A DNA stretch of 64,000 nt from Marinomonas sp. SBI8L (GCF_001624705.1 NZ_JSEO01000001.1:124001-188000); one strand, 5' to 3'. Shown: positions 46,247-56,700, counted from the first letter of the stretch. Notes: generated from the letters alone by a model not told the origin. Made by a program: numbers and translations.

Positions 46247-47125
46247 TTATTTCGCAATAATTTTTAACGGTACTGCGATGTTCTTAACAACAGTTTCTTG
46301 TTTAAGAATTTTATCTGCTGTTGCCACACCTAAAGAGCCGATTAGACCAGGCTGTTGAGCAACCGTTGCGGCTAGTAGTCCACGTTTAACCGCAGCGATA
46401 CCATCATCAGTGCCATCAAAACCAACAATCATCACGTCTTTACCAGAGGCTTTAATTGCTCGTAGCGCGCCTAATGCCATTTCGTCATTTTGAGCGAAAA
46501 CCGCTTCTACATTTGGGTTAGCCGCGAGTAGGTTTTCCATCACGTCTAGGCCCTTTGCTCTGTCGAAGTCAGCAGGCTGACTAGCGAGTAGGTTCATCTT
46601 GCTTGAATCAACTGCTTGCATGAAGCCTTGGCCACGTTCACGGGCAGCAGAGGTACCTGCAATACCTTCTAGTTGTAACACTTTAACGTTAGCACCTAGT
46701 TTGTCGGCAATGTATTTACCTGCCATTGCGCCACCCGCAACGTTATCAGATGCGATGTGGCTGACAACATCACCACGGGTTGCACCGCGGTCCAAAGTCA
46801 ATACAGGAATATCAGAACGGTTCGCAATACGAATTGCATTAGATACCGCATCAGAATCGGTTGGGTTAATTAGAATAGCTTTAACACCTCGAACCGTTAG
46901 ATCTTCTACGTTTGCTAGCTCTTTACTTGGGTCATTTTGAGAGTCTAAAACGATCAGTTTATAACCTAGTTTAGCGGCTTCAATTTCAGCGCCACCTTTC
47001 ATAGCGACAAAGAAGGGGTTATTCAATGTCGAGACAACCATTGCCAAGGTGTCTTGTGCTAATACCGTTGAGCTGACTGAGGCAGACACCAAAACAGCAG
47101 ATACCATGCTTACTAACTTTTTCAT
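46247..47125 (-). CDS. rbsB: D-ribose ABC transporter substrate-binding protein RbsB
   Basis: 292 aa. A signal peptide (about 1-23, ...STVLA) precedes a sugar-binding protein of the RbsB family: [51 protein letters not shown]. Close in length to E. coli RbsB (296). Fourth gene of the rbsDACB unit; the 104-base gap to rbsC is the longest within it. Confidence 0.94.
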   Translation of the reverse strand: MKKLVSMVSAVLVSASVSSTVLAQDTLAMVVSTLNNPFFVAMKGGAEIEAAKLGYKLIVLDSQNDPSKELANVEDLTVRGVKAILINPTDSDAVSNAIRIANRSDIPVLTLDRGATRGDVVSHIASDNVAGGAMAGKYIADKLGANVKVLQLEGIAGTSAARERGQGFMQAVDSSKMNLLASQPADFDRAKGLDVMENLLAANPNVEAVFAQNDEMALGALRAIKASGKDVMIVGFDGTDDGIAAVKRGLLAATVAQQPGLIGSLGVATADKILKQETVVKNIAVPLKIIAK

Positions 47126-47229
47126 TCTATTTACCTTTTTTAGAGTTATGAGAAGGTGCTAATAAGGCACCTTCCTTGGTTCTGCCACCTATTCCTTCAT
47201 TCAGATAAATGCGGCAGGGTGACGATGAG

Positions 47230-48222
47230 TTACTTGTTTTTGTTGTCTACCAGCACGGCCAGCAGAATCACGACAGCTTTTGCTATCATTTGATAATAGG
47301 AAGACACATCTAAGAGATTTAACGCATTATTCAAGAAGCCTATGATGAGCGCACCGATGAGAGTGCCCATAATGCGGCCCTTACCACCTGCTAGGCTGGT
47401 ACCACCAAGAACTACGGCGGCAATCGCATCTAGTTCGTAGCCCATACCTGCTGTCGGTTGAGCCGAAGACAGCCTTGAGGTCACTATGAGCCCAGCCAAA
47501 GCAGCTAACAAACCACAAATGGCGTAAACTCCAATTTTGACTCTATCCACATTTATGCCAGATAAACGGGTGGCGGATTCACTGCCCCCGACCGCATAAA
47601 CATAACGACCAAAACGAGTGTGATTAAGCAGATACCAGACGCTGGCGAACACAAGCACCATGAGCCAGACAGGTACAGGAATACCAAAAAGGTAACCAGT
47701 TCCGATGAGTGAGAAGGTGTCAGAAACATCACTAAAGCCAGTCGAAATAGGTCGTCCATCGGTATAAACCATGGTGACACCACGTAATAATGTCATCCCG
47801 ACTAGGGTGGCGATAAATGCCTGTACTTTACCTTTTGAAATAATAATGCCACTTGCCGCACCCAAGGCCGCCCCTGCAATCAAGGCAATAGGTACAGCGA
47901 ACATAACAGGGACTTCTAAGCCGATCAGAGTCGCGGCAAACGCACCACATAAAGCTAAAATAGAACCCACACTTAAGTCGATTCCTGCGGTGAGAATCAC
48001 CAGTGTCATGCCCACAGCAATGATGGCATTGACTGAGGTTTGTCTCAAAATATTGAGAATATTCCCCATGGTAAAGAAGTTAGGATTCAAAAAAGAAACG
48101 ATAACTATCAGTAAGATAAGCGCAATAAGCGACTTCTGTTCAATTAACCAAGCCCTACTGAATAGGGTCGTTTTACCTAATGACTTATTAGTCATAGATG
48201 CTGGCTTATTTAATAAGCTCAT
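47230..48222 (-). CDS. rbsC: D-ribose ABC transporter permease RbsC
   Basis: 330-aa inner-membrane permease of the RbsC/AraH family with eight to ten hydrophobic segments and the family stretches [18 protein letters not shown] and [25 protein letters not shown]. The start overlaps the rbsA stop by four bases, indicating translational coupling. Confidence 0.94.
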   Translation of the reverse strand: MSLLNKPASMTNKSLGKTTLFSRAWLIEQKSLIALILLIVIVSFLNPNFFTMGNILNILRQTSVNAIIAVGMTLVILTAGIDLSVGSILALCGAFAATLIGLEVPVMFAVPIALIAGAALGAASGIIISKGKVQAFIATLVGMTLLRGVTMVYTDGRPISTGFSDVSDTFSLIGTGYLFGIPVPVWLMVLVFASVWYLLNHTRFGRYVYAVGGSESATRLSGINVDRVKIGVYAICGLLAALAGLIVTSRLSSAQPTAGMGYELDAIAAVVLGGTSLAGGKGRIMGTLIGALIIGFLNNALNLLDVSSYYQMIAKAVVILLAVLVDNKNK

Positions 48223-49724
48223 TGGGTTACCTCACTATATTGACGACCTACAGCACAGGCCATTAACTTTTCTTGATTTGCATCCGCTGCGTTAAACTCA
48301 CCACTCACACGCCCTTCATGCATAACGAGAATACGATCACTCATTCCCAGCACTTCTGGCATTTCAGAGGAAACCAAAATAATGCTCATTCCTTTCGCTT
48401 TAAATTGGTTAATCAGTTGATAGATTTCTTTCTTGGCGCCGACATCTACGCCGCGGGTTGGCTCATCTAAAATAAGCACTTTTGGATCTGTCATCAGACC
48501 TTTAGCAATCGCTACTTTTTGCTGATTACCGCCGGACAAGTTGCCAATGATTTGATTTTGACTTGGGGTTTTCACATTGAATAAACGGATAAACTCAGCC
48601 ACTGAGGAGGCTTCTTCTTGATGTTTAAGCTGTAAGCCTTTGGAAAGGTCAGCCAAAGAGCATAAAGACATATTCTCTTTTACCGATAAACCAAGCACGA
48701 GACCATCACCTTTTCTGTCTTCTGAGATGTATGCGATACCTGAGTCTAGCGCTTTCTTTGGTGTGTTAGCACTTACTAACTTGCCATCCAACAGCACCTC
48801 ACCAGAATCCCTTTTTAGGGCGCCATAAATGACTTTCATTAATTCGGTGCGGCCTGCTCCCATGAGCCCGCAGACACCTAAAATTTCACCTTGATTAAGG
48901 CGAAAGCTCACGTCTTTTACACCTTCTGCACAAAGGTTTTTTACCTCTAAAGAAGGCTTACCCTCTTGTACACCAATACGTGGATAAAGCTCGTCTAGAC
49001 GACGACCCACCATTTTTTCTATTAGGCTTTCTTCGTCTATATCCGCAACTGGATGTTCAGCGATAAACTTACCGTCTCTTAATACGGTAATGTCATCACA
49101 AATTTCAAAGATTTCTTTTAGACGATGAGAAATGTAGACCACACCACAGCCTTCTTGGCGTAGCTCTTTTATGACTTCAAATAGCGATGCTGTTTCTGTA
49201 TCTGTCAGCGCATCTGTTGGCTCATCCATGATAATAACTTGAGATTTGAACGACAGCGCTTTGGCTATTTCAACCATTTGCTGCTCGCCTAGACTCAAAT
49301 TGCCTAGCCTTTCGCGGGCACTATGCTTTACGTTCAATCTTTGTAAAAGTGCATCGGCTTCTTGGTACATCTTGTTCCAGCTAATGGCACCAAAGACATT
49401 GGTCTTTTCACGCCCAAGAAAGATGTTTTCAGCGATGGTTAGCTCAGGCAGAAGGTTGAGTTCCTGGTGAATAATGCTAATGCCGCTGAGCTGTGAGTGG
49501 CGAGGGTCATTAAAACGAACCTGCTTTCCTTGATATTCAATCCCACCTTTGTCCATTTGATAAATACCCGTCAGCACCTTCATCAAGGTCGACTTGCCAG
49601 CACCGTTTTCCCCTAATAAAGCCATGACTTTACCCGGATAAACATTCAAATAAGCACCATCTAGGGCTTTTACCCCAGGGAAGGATTTTTCAATTTTATT
49701 GAGGGTTAAAATTGCTTGTTTCAT
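48219..49724 (-). CDS. rbsA: D-ribose ABC transporter ATPase RbsA
   Basis: 501 aa with two ABC domains. Domain 1 has Walker A GENGAGKS near 36-43, LSLGEQQ signature and [10 protein letters not shown]. Domain 2 has the degenerate Walker A GLMGAGRT usual for RbsA/AraG proteins, LSGGNQQKV and [13 protein letters not shown]. Matches E. coli RbsA in length. Second gene after rbsD, 44 bases apart. Confidence 0.94.
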   Translation of the reverse strand: MKQAILTLNKIEKSFPGVKALDGAYLNVYPGKVMALLGENGAGKSTLMKVLTGIYQMDKGGIEYQGKQVRFNDPRHSQLSGISIIHQELNLLPELTIAENIFLGREKTNVFGAISWNKMYQEADALLQRLNVKHSARERLGNLSLGEQQMVEIAKALSFKSQVIIMDEPTDALTDTETASLFEVIKELRQEGCGVVYISHRLKEIFEICDDITVLRDGKFIAEHPVADIDEESLIEKMVGRRLDELYPRIGVQEGKPSLEVKNLCAEGVKDVSFRLNQGEILGVCGLMGAGRTELMKVIYGALKRDSGEVLLDGKLVSANTPKKALDSGIAYISEDRKGDGLVLGLSVKENMSLCSLADLSKGLQLKHQEEASSVAEFIRLFNVKTPSQNQIIGNLSGGNQQKVAIAKGLMTDPKVLILDEPTRGVDVGAKKEIYQLINQFKAKGMSIILVSSEMPEVLGMSDRILVMHEGRVSGEFNAADANQEKLMACAVGRQYSEVTQ

Positions 49725-49768
49725 ATCAATTCTTATTATTTGTTTTGATAAATTCGATTAAAGAGAAA

Positions 49769-50188
49769 CTAGAAAACGACGCCAGCTTGTAAAATCACAT
49801 TGGCGTAAGGAGTGAACTCCCCCGTTCTGATAACAGCTTCACTTTGTGCGCTTCTAATTTTGAAATGCTCATGGGACACGTATTTCAGGGAGATCTTTTT
49901 ATCTATCATCGCTTCCTCTTCTTTAATCAGATCGAGTAGTGCTTGATGCAATTCTGGACTTTCAACCATGAACTCTTCGGCTAAAATTACGCCTTCTAAT
50001 TGCATTTCACTCAAAGTCGCTTTAACACTGCTAATAAAATCTGGCACACCAGGAATTAAGGCTAAATCGATACGCTTGCTATCACTTAAAATAGGTAAAC
50101 CAGCATCACAAATAGTGATCTCTTGCTGATGACCTAGTTTGGCAATCAGGTGTGATATTTCCGCATTAATCAGTGCACTCTTTTTCAT
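49769..50188 (-). CDS. rbsD: D-ribose pyranase RbsD
   Basis: 139 aa. Converts beta-pyranose to furanose ribose for the kinase. It begins MKKSALINAEISHLIAKLGH, with the family His at residue 20 and ICDAGLPIL; the C-terminal RTGEFTPYANVILQAGV is conserved. First gene of the unit. The kinase gene rbsK, normally in the operon, does not occur in this window. Confidence 0.94.
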   Translation of the reverse strand: MKKSALINAEISHLIAKLGHQQEITICDAGLPILSDSKRIDLALIPGVPDFISSVKATLSEMQLEGVILAEEFMVESPELHQALLDLIKEEEAMIDKKISLKYVSHEHFKIRSAQSEAVIRTGEFTPYANVILQAGVVF

Positions 50189-50265
50189 CTATCCGGCCTA
50201 ACCCTATTTAAAAAAACCGCTTTGCTCTTGGGGAACAAAGCGTAAAGTATCTCTCATTTTGCATC

Positions 50266-50293
50266 ATCGAAACGTTTGCGCAATCGTTTCGAT
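50266..50293. promoter_or_regulatory. Putative RbsR operator upstream of rbsD
   Basis: ATCGAAACG (50266-50274) and CGTTTCGAT (50285-50293) form a perfect 9-bp inverted repeat with a 10-bp spacer. The left half also reads CGAAACGTTTGCG, close to the E. coli RbsR site (CGAAACGTTTCG). It lies about 80 bp before rbsD. Confidence 0.7.
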
Positions 50294-50474
50294 AAATCGA
50301 AATATAAGTTAATTTTTTCTTAAATGCACCTTAAAGTTGCAATATTTTTACAAGAAAGCAGAAAAACAATTGAAGAAACTAAATAAAAAAAGAAAGGAGT
50401 GAACTGTTAAATAACTAAAGAGTTTTTTATTTAGTTATTTAAAAACAATAAGATATGAACTTAATTTCAAAAAA

Positions 50475-50990
50475 CTAAGGAAGGTTGTGAGCTTTAATAA
50501 AACGCCTTACTTTGGTGCGCATACTTTTCATGGGGGAAGAGGTATTAAATTGAATCATGCGCCCTTGGCTCCAATCATTATACCAACCCGCTTGATACAA
50601 GATTTCAGCATCACTTGCTTTAATAAGAGAAAGCACTTGTTGGGTAACAGACTCAAACTCCTGCAACAGATCATCGTATTGCCAGTTCTGATAAGTGTGA
50701 TAAAAATGTTGTGCAAGCTCACCTAATTGATTCCAAGCAAAACCTGTCGCAGGGAAATCGACTTCTTGATTATCGGCTTTGAGTTGATGCCAATTTAATA
50801 CTAATCGCCCCCAACCAATGAGGTAAGCCAAGCTATCTGACACACTAATCAAACCGGCTTTATGGCCAGACTCAACACCCAAGGTTCGGCTCAACTCTGC
50901 AGGCACTCTTTGATAATCTTTAAATATCTTATCAAAAGCGGTTTCTATCGCTAATTCGAGTTCTGTTTTGTTCTTAGGGACTGAAGACAT
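50475..50990 (-). CDS. ClbS/DfsB family four-helix bundle protein
   Basis: 171 aa from the start at 50990, which has AGGA upstream; a longer frame to 51077 adds 29 unmatched residues. Helical DinB-like fold: SVPKNKTELELAIETAFDKIFKDY, SVSDSLAYLIGWGRLVLNW, and C-terminal MRTKVRRFIKAHNL. ClbS itself hydrolyses colibactin's cyclopropane; most family members are uncharacterised and there is no colibactin locus here. Confidence 0.82.
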   Translation of the reverse strand: MSSVPKNKTELELAIETAFDKIFKDYQRVPAELSRTLGVESGHKAGLISVSDSLAYLIGWGRLVLNWHQLKADNQEVDFPATGFAWNQLGELAQHFYHTYQNWQYDDLLQEFESVTQQVLSLIKASDAEILYQAGWYNDWSQGRMIQFNTSSPMKSMRTKVRRFIKAHNLP

Positions 50991-51117
50991 CTTGCTATCC
51001 TGTATGCGAGTAAACGTCCTTATTAGGGCCTTTGAGCTTGGGTTTGAATCTAATGCTAGCTTAACGCTAAAACCCAAACCTAACTAGCAGCCCCTATTGC
51101 CAAATGTCACAAAGCGT

Positions 51118-52122
51118 TTATGAATTAGGGATAACAGGCACATAATTTCTTACTTGCTCAGGCAAACGAGCAACGACCCCAGCGCGGGCTTTTTGCCAAA
51201 GTGCAGATAAAAGCAATAAAGCGGCCCCTATGATAAAGCCAGTCAGGGCAAGGCCATAACTCACATCGCCAAATACTTTTAACACGTCGAAAATGGCATA
51301 AATCACATAAACCAAAGAAGACACCATAAAAGCACGTCTATCGACAATAAGAGAAATGAGAGTCATCAATACATAAAGGCTAACGATAATTAGCATGCTT
51401 GTGAGGCTTTCGTTTCCTTGTGAAATACCAAGACCCGTAAAGACAGGATGGATAATAAGAGGAGCAGAAAGTAGGTGTAACCAAAATGCGACATCTGACT
51501 TATGAGTCACTCTGCGTCTGTCTCTTGCATCCCAGAACATGGCTAAAGCAAAAGCAACAAAACCACAGGCAAATAACAAAGCGAGGATAAAGTCTTGCGC
51601 TACTTGATAATTCAGTAAGAGTTTCACCACTACATAAACAATAAAGCCCCCTGTCGCTGCGGCAATGGTAATCGGCACACGAAAGCGCAGCCAATGGGCA
51701 TAGGTGAAGGCACCAGCAAGACCTGCAGATATCATGGATGCTTGGTTAAAACTTAAATAACTGAAAAAGTGCATACTGGCAAAATACACACCGCTGACAA
51801 AGGAGAGCAATAAAACAATCGCTGGAAGTGCCATCTTACGCTTACGCACAAAGAACTCAGCCAAGCCCCAAGCGATAACAGAAAAAATGACATAACTTAG
51901 GGCTTTGCTTTGTAAATCCACCACCCAAAGTGACGAACTCAAAAGCAAAACACAAGCAATCACAACAAAGATGTCATTAAAGCCCCCAACTAACCGAAAG
52001 TTCTCGTTATCCTCTTGGGTGCTTTCTTTTCTTGCCGCCACATCGGACTTAAATTTATCGACCGCCTCCTGGGTAAAAGTCCCTTGCGTCACCGCATCGT
52101 TTAAGTCTTTATTCGTGTACAT
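51118..52122 (-). CDS. Multi-pass membrane protein of unknown function
   Basis: 334 aa. About 50 soluble N-terminal residues are followed by some nine to ten membrane helices, including IFVVIACVLLLSSSLW and YVLMTLISLIVDRRAF. I do not recognise the family firmly; the layout recalls DUF2157/DUF4401-like membrane proteins. The gene lies 24 bases after the TfoX-like gene on the same strand. Confidence 0.7.
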   Translation of the reverse strand: MYTNKDLNDAVTQGTFTQEAVDKFKSDVAARKESTQEDNENFRLVGGFNDIFVVIACVLLLSSSLWVVDLQSKALSYVIFSVIAWGLAEFFVRKRKMALPAIVLLLSFVSGVYFASMHFFSYLSFNQASMISAGLAGAFTYAHWLRFRVPITIAAATGGFIVYVVVKLLLNYQVAQDFILALLFACGFVAFALAMFWDARDRRRVTHKSDVAFWLHLLSAPLIIHPVFTGLGISQGNESLTSMLIIVSLYVLMTLISLIVDRRAFMVSSLVYVIYAIFDVLKVFGDVSYGLALTGFIIGAALLLLSALWQKARAGVVARLPEQVRNYVPVIPNS

Positions 52123-52146
52123 AGTGAGTCTCTTAGTATTTTTAAT

Positions 52147-52443
52147 CTATTTTGGCGCTAGGCCCATATCATCTAAACGCATAAGTATTTCGGATTTTTG
52201 TGTACGAGCCACCTCTTGCCAGTGCAGGTCTTCTCTTGCGCCAATGATGGCATAAATTGAATTAAGACCAGTGCCTTTTACTTCACGTTTTAGCCTAGCG
52301 TATAGTTCAAAAGGCTCTGCATTCATGAAGTCTTCAACGCTATGTATATCGACTTTGGCGAAGATCTCTTCACTTTTTGGTCCAAACCCTTTTAGGTCTC
52401 TGATTCTTTTATTCGAAGGTTTTAATGTATTGGAAGAAGGCAT
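52147..52443 (-). CDS. Stand-alone TfoX C-terminal domain (helix-hairpin-helix) protein
   Basis: 98 aa. IRDLKGFGPKSEEIFAKVDIHSVEDFMNAEPFELYARLK matches the TfoX C-terminal helix-hairpin-helix, with the conserved L..A..G..HW segment following (IIGAREDLHW). The N-terminal TfoX domain of the competence regulator is absent and no start of one lies upstream, so this is a free-standing module. Function unknown. Confidence 0.82.
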   Translation of the reverse strand: MPSSNTLKPSNKRIRDLKGFGPKSEEIFAKVDIHSVEDFMNAEPFELYARLKREVKGTGLNSIYAIIGAREDLHWQEVARTQKSEILMRLDDMGLAPK

Positions 52444-52556
52444 GTTTGAATACTTTGTAATAGGTAAATTGTTTGTAATTAAAATGCGTGAGGCTTATTA
52501 AAACTTAGGTTAAGTAAGCCTCTAATGCCTTATCGCTAGAGTCTAGCGCTTTATTA

Positions 52557-53291
52557 TTACTTTTCTCTTTCTCTAATCCAAGGGATAGGCATTTGCTGCC
52601 AAGGGGATGTGCTGAGTTGTTTATCCATGGCATTTAACGTGTTCCACATGGACCTTAAAGAAACCTTATTCGCTAACCATAAAGGCACACTGCCACCAGG
52701 GTCCGCAATGATTGTATGTTGAATCTGTATCTCCTTAGATGAAATAGGAGAGAGTAACCAATGGGCTTTAATCAGTTTTATACGAATAACATTTAATGGG
52801 TTGTCGACTTCGTGACTAGCGTCTTGTACCGCTAGCTCTACCGAGAGATCGGGGTTTTGCCAATAACGTGAACGAATCACCATTTCTCTTTCTGACACAG
52901 GCCAAATACGTTTAAAACGAGTCATAAAGAGGTTCTCCGTATCTGATACTTGCTCTATCAAATAGGCCTCTTTGGCATTATCTAGCCAATTAGGGATAAG
53001 TGGGTAATCTTGTAAAAATAATAAGAAGCCAGACAAGCTAGAAGGTAAACGAGCTTGTGCCTGTATTTCGATTAAACCTGTCTTTTTATAAGGCCGAAAT
53101 GAAAGACTTAACTTGTCAGCCTCTTTCCATAGGGTCCATGGCGTATCTTCTGTCTTTTTAGATGCGGCTTCAGCGGCTGACAAACTGGAAGTGATAAAAG
53201 GGACAAACAAGATTGTCAGACCCAAAATAAAGGGTTTAAAACACCTACTCCCCATCAACTTTAACAAGGTATTTTTTATCTCTGCTTTCAA
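52557..53291 (-). CDS. START-like lipid-binding domain protein, secreted
   Basis: 244 aa. A hydrophobic N-terminal signal (about 15-40, FILGLTILFVPFITSSLSAAEA) is followed by a START-like domain: LFLQDYPLIPNWLDNAKEAYLIEQVS, MTRFKRIWPVSEREMVIRSRYW. Proteins of this shape are common in marine gammaproteobacteria and presumed to bind lipid in the periplasm. A start at residue 13 (MGSRCFKPF) is an alternative. Confidence 0.75.
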   Translation of the reverse strand: MKAEIKNTLLKLMGSRCFKPFILGLTILFVPFITSSLSAAEAASKKTEDTPWTLWKEADKLSLSFRPYKKTGLIEIQAQARLPSSLSGFLLFLQDYPLIPNWLDNAKEAYLIEQVSDTENLFMTRFKRIWPVSEREMVIRSRYWQNPDLSVELAVQDASHEVDNPLNVIRIKLIKAHWLLSPISSKEIQIQHTIIADPGGSVPLWLANKVSLRSMWNTLNAMDKQLSTSPWQQMPIPWIREREK

Positions 53292-53342
53292 TATTTAATA
53301 CCTCATGTTGTTAGAATTCAGCCTTAAACACATCATTAATCG

Positions 53343-53489
53343 CTAACTCTTATCCATTTGAATTTTTTCGAGCATGGCTTTGAGCCCTTCAATGTCTTGC
53401 TCTAATTTAGCGATATCCGCTTTGCTCTTATGAGCATAAGCAAAGGCAACTAGCCCGAAAAAAAAGCCAAGTATTCCCATACTCTCCAT
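53343..53489 (-). CDS. Small single-pass membrane protein with coiled-coil tail
   Basis: 48 aa from an ATG at 53489 with GAGGAG upstream; a frame to 53534 adds a tail without a ribosome site. One membrane helix (about 4-20, GILGFFFGLVAFAYA) is followed by a Lys/Glu-rich amphipathic tail (IAKLEQDIEGLKAMLEKIQ) predicted to coil. Similar small proteins occur widely without known function. Confidence 0.7.
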   Translation of the reverse strand: MESMGILGFFFGLVAFAYAHKSKADIAKLEQDIEGLKAMLEKIQMDKS

Positions 53490-53574
53490 ATAACTCTCCT
53501 CATTCCTTGAAACGTCATTAATAAAAAAGTGCAAAGTTAAACGAGTCGATCGCTTATCTCACTCGATTAATAAG

Positions 53575-53784
53575 TTAACCTAACTCATCCTTTGGTGCAC
53601 CAAGGTCACACTTTTTACAGTTAAGCTCAAAACCCAGCATACTGTCTCGCCCTTCTTGTGTTATCACCCAAGGTCGATTAGTAAAAGGCGGTTTATGGCG
53701 TACATGCTGAAAATGGCCACACGCTAATACCGCAACCCAATCCGCCTCTTCATCTTGATGGTAAGCCTTTATACCTTGTTTCAC
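53575..53784 (-). CDS. DUF3565 family protein
   Basis: 69 aa. The core DEEADWVAVLACGHFQHVRHKPPFTNRPWV plus the C-terminal CKKCDLG fits DUF3565, a small probable zinc-binding protein: one Cys/His cluster (CGHFQHVRH) and one CxxC are visible. Function unknown. 60 bases downstream of rsuA on the same strand. Confidence 0.85.
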   Translation of the reverse strand: MKQGIKAYHQDEEADWVAVLACGHFQHVRHKPPFTNRPWVITQEGRDSMLGFELNCKKCDLGAPKDELG

Positions 53785-53844
53785 GCTTACTCTTCTCCTT
53801 TAGCCCCTGACTTCAGATAATAAGTAGGACCCTAACTTTATGTT

Positions 53845-54543
53845 TTAAGTTTCATTGGTTTTAAAACTATCAATTTCTGCTTGGGTTAAATAACGCCACT
53901 GACCTTCTTCAAGGTCTAATTCAAGAGAGCCTATTTTCTGTCTGTGTAACTGAATAACACGGTTACCCACTGCGGCGAACATACGTTTAACCTGATGAAA
54001 CTTTCCTTGAATGATACCCAATGTGACATTCTTTTCATCGATAAAGGATAACTTGGCAGGCAAGGTTAACTCAGCCTCTCCTTGAAGTTTTACACCTTGT
54101 TGAAACCTCTCAATTGCACTTTCTGCAAGAGGCTGGGATAAAGCGACTCTATACTCTTTCACACAGTCTTTCTCTGGTCTTGTGATATTAAAAGACCAAT
54201 GCCCATCATCCGTAATCAAGACCATGCCTGTGGTATCAGCATCTAAACGACCAACAATATGAAGCTCTTCTTTATGATCTATTTCTAGAAAGTTAAAAAG
54301 AGAGGGATAGAGTTCATCCAAATTTGAGCAAATAGTATTGGCAGGTTTATGCATGAGAATATAGCGAAACGGACGTAAATTAAGCGCTATTTGGTTAAGG
54401 CTAACCTGATTATTCTGGTGTACTTGAGACTTAATGTCGGTCACTACTTTATGATTTACTTGCACCAATCCTTGTTCGATAAAAGCATGCGCTTCGGCTT
54501 TGGTTAATTCGGTACTTTTACAAACAAATTTATCAAGGCGCAT
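53845..54543 (-). CDS. rsuA: 16S rRNA pseudouridine synthase RsuA-like
   Basis: 232 aa. An S4 RNA-binding domain (about 1-48) precedes the RsuA/RluB/E/F catalytic domain with GRLDADTTGMVLITDDG; D101 is the likely nucleophile. YILMHKPANTICSNLDE and GKFHQVKRMFAAVGNRVIQLHR match RsuA (pseudouridine 516 of 16S rRNA) in length and order. RluE/RluF-like assignment is less likely because those differ in size and S4 content. Confidence 0.85.
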   Translation of the reverse strand: MRLDKFVCKSTELTKAEAHAFIEQGLVQVNHKVVTDIKSQVHQNNQVSLNQIALNLRPFRYILMHKPANTICSNLDELYPSLFNFLEIDHKEELHIVGRLDADTTGMVLITDDGHWSFNITRPEKDCVKEYRVALSQPLAESAIERFQQGVKLQGEAELTLPAKLSFIDEKNVTLGIIQGKFHQVKRMFAAVGNRVIQLHRQKIGSLELDLEEGQWRYLTQAEIDSFKTNET

Positions 54544-54731
54544 GGTGAATCTCTGGTGGGCAGGTCATGGGTAGGTTTAACCATTAAACATTAGGGTAAG
54601 AGTAGATTACAAAGCTGTTTTATCTTGAGATAGCTATTATCTAGAGAGAGCTATTATCCAAAGATCTCTTTGGCAAGCAAGAAGGCTCGTCTCCTTTCAT
54701 TCACAGCCTCGACTCAACTATTTAGACTTAG

Positions 54732-55007
54732 CTAGGTCATTTTATTGAGTAGCTTGAGTTTGTTCTCTTCGGCTTTGCGTTTAGGCCCCATTTCTTGATA
54801 ACTTTTCATGACTTTAATACGACAGGCTTTATGGCTCGCTTTGGACTTTTCCCAACATTTATTTTCACTTCCCTGTAAGCAAAAGTCTAAATATGAAACA
54901 GCAAGCTTTTTACATTTTTCAAAGTCATGTTTGGTCGGAGAAGCAACTAATGCGGTGCTTAAACTGGCTATAGCTAAATAAATCAAACATGCTTTTAATC
55001 GTCTCAT
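54732..55007 (-). CDS. Small secreted cysteine-containing protein, unknown
   Basis: 91 aa. Signal peptide of about 22 residues (IYLAIASLSTALVASP) and a short basic mature part with four Cys (KCKKLAV, DFCLQ, KCWEK, KACRIK), so disulfides in the periplasm are possible. No family recognised. The 54544-54731 gap next to it holds nothing I can name. Confidence 0.55.
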   Translation of the reverse strand: MRRLKACLIYLAIASLSTALVASPTKHDFEKCKKLAVSYLDFCLQGSENKCWEKSKASHKACRIKVMKSYQEMGPKRKAEENKLKLLNKMT

Positions 55008-55270
55008 TACTTGCCTCTGCCAGTTTAGTGTTTCGGGTCTGATAACAACTCATTCTAGTTGAATAACCAGTCTGGATGATAAAGACTGAATTACAGCCCC
55101 TTCCTTGAGCATATCAAGCTTTGCCTTCCATCACCTCTCTTATCTATCTCTAAGGTTAATCGTCAGCCAAAAGCACGAAAGCTCAATAACAAGAGAGCAT
55201 TAATTATTTGACAATACATAATTGCATACGCAACAATTGCATTAGAAATTTAATTATTATAGGTATTAAG

Positions 55271-55735
55271 ATGAAAAAATTACTCCCACTCATTCATAAA
55301 GTTTCTGGTTTAATCGCCTTTATCTTGATTGCTTCTTTTTTTGTTAGCTCGCTTTTTGTCGATATGTTTGGCGATAAAACGGCTGTTATCAGTGTTAAAA
55401 GCAACATTTTTGCTGCGATTTGGTTAGTTATTCCATTGATGGCTATCACAGGTATGACGGGAATGAAGATGGCACCCAAGGTCACTTCTGGCCCGATTGG
55501 TGCAAAGAAAAAGCGCATGCCTTTTGTGGCGCTAAATGGTTTGTTGGTCTTATTGCCGGCGGCGTATTTTCTGAAGAATATGGCTAATAATGGTGAATTT
55601 AATAGCCTTTTTTATACCCTTCAGACTATTGAGCTATTGGCAGGCTTTATTAACTTAACTCTAATGGGTCTAAATATTCGCGATGCGATGACCTTAAAAA
55701 GAGGTAAAAAGTCACTTTCCTCTAAAAGCTTATAA
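55271..55735 (+). CDS. Membrane protein of unknown function
   Basis: 154 aa with about four hydrophobic segments and a short basic C-terminus. KVTSGPIGAKKKRMP is a loop between segments. The ATG at 55271 has an AGGT box ten bases upstream; the frame extends to 55208 without a ribosome site. Followed by a convergent LysR gene. Family not recognised. Confidence 0.65.
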   Translation: MKKLLPLIHKVSGLIAFILIASFFVSSLFVDMFGDKTAVISVKSNIFAAIWLVIPLMAITGMTGMKMAPKVTSGPIGAKKKRMPFVALNGLLVLLPAAYFLKNMANNGEFNSLFYTLQTIELLAGFINLTLMGLNIRDAMTLKRGKKSLSSKSL

Positions 55736-55794
55736 AAAGTCATAGATAAAGAACTTTGGATGAATAGCGATTAATGTGAAAAAAGAAATAATAG

Positions 55795-56700
55795 CTAAAA
55801 CCTAGCATGTATGAATTCAATAAAAGTACGGATCTGGACAGGCACAAATTTAGATTGAGCATATTGAGCGACAATATCCCCTTGGTATCTTTCCAAAACT
55901 TGCCAATCCGTTAACACAGGAATAAGTGCACCTTTTTCGATTGTTTCTTGAATGGCAAAGTCTGGAAACGTTGCGATTCCTAGGCCTCTTAATGCCGCAT
56001 CGCGCCTTACTTGGGTGTGGTTTACCGAAAAGGATTCAGGCACTTGAACCTTGACCTTTTCAACGCCTTTTTGAAAACGCCAAATATCATCACCAGCGAC
56101 TTCTCCTAGGGTAATGCAGTCATGCTGCTTTAAATCATCAGGTGTTTTAGGAATACCATTTTTTGCTAGATAGTCAGGGCTAGCGCACACAATCAGCTTG
56201 GTTGTTGATAAGTGTTTAGCCACTAAGCCTTCAATCGGGTGGTGAGTAAAGTGAATAATCACATCGACTTCTTCACTGATTGGATCAATAAAATGATCTA
56301 CTGCCATTAACTTTACCGTGACTTTAGGATAAGCCTCTGCAAAGTCTAGCACTATTGGACTAATCACTTGTTTTGCAAAGGCTTTTGGCGCTGCAACACG
56401 TAACACACCTGAGACTTCCCCCGCCAAAGACTGAGCAGCATTTGCTGCCAATTTAGCAGAGGCTAACATAGATTGGCATTGCTCAAATACTTGTGCCCCT
56501 TTCGGGTTAAGTTTTACTTTTCTCGTGGTTCTTTCTAACAGTTTGGTACCAAATGCTGCTTCTAATTTTGCAATAGAACGGCTGATTGAAGAAGGTGCTA
56601 AATTCAGCTTTTCACCTGCTTTAGAAAAACTCTCTTGCTCTACCACAGCGACAAAAACAGCCATTTCAGTTAACAAAGAGATCACCTTATTTGTATCCAT
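55795..56700 (-). CDS. LysR family regulator (DsdC/CrgA-like)
   Basis: 301 aa. HTH at about 22-55 (FSKAGEKLNLAPSSISRSIAKLE) and a substrate domain of the CrgA/AaeR-like group (HHPIEGLVAKHLSTTKLIVCASPDYLAKNGIP). Divergent from an EamA transporter gene 125 bases away, so likely its regulator. Confidence 0.88.
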   Translation of the reverse strand: MDTNKVISLLTEMAVFVAVVEQESFSKAGEKLNLAPSSISRSIAKLEAAFGTKLLERTTRKVKLNPKGAQVFEQCQSMLASAKLAANAAQSLAGEVSGVLRVAAPKAFAKQVISPIVLDFAEAYPKVTVKLMAVDHFIDPISEEVDVIIHFTHHPIEGLVAKHLSTTKLIVCASPDYLAKNGIPKTPDDLKQHDCITLGEVAGDDIWRFQKGVEKVKVQVPESFSVNHTQVRRDAALRGLGIATFPDFAIQETIEKGALIPVLTDWQVLERYQGDIVAQYAQSKFVPVQIRTFIEFIHARF

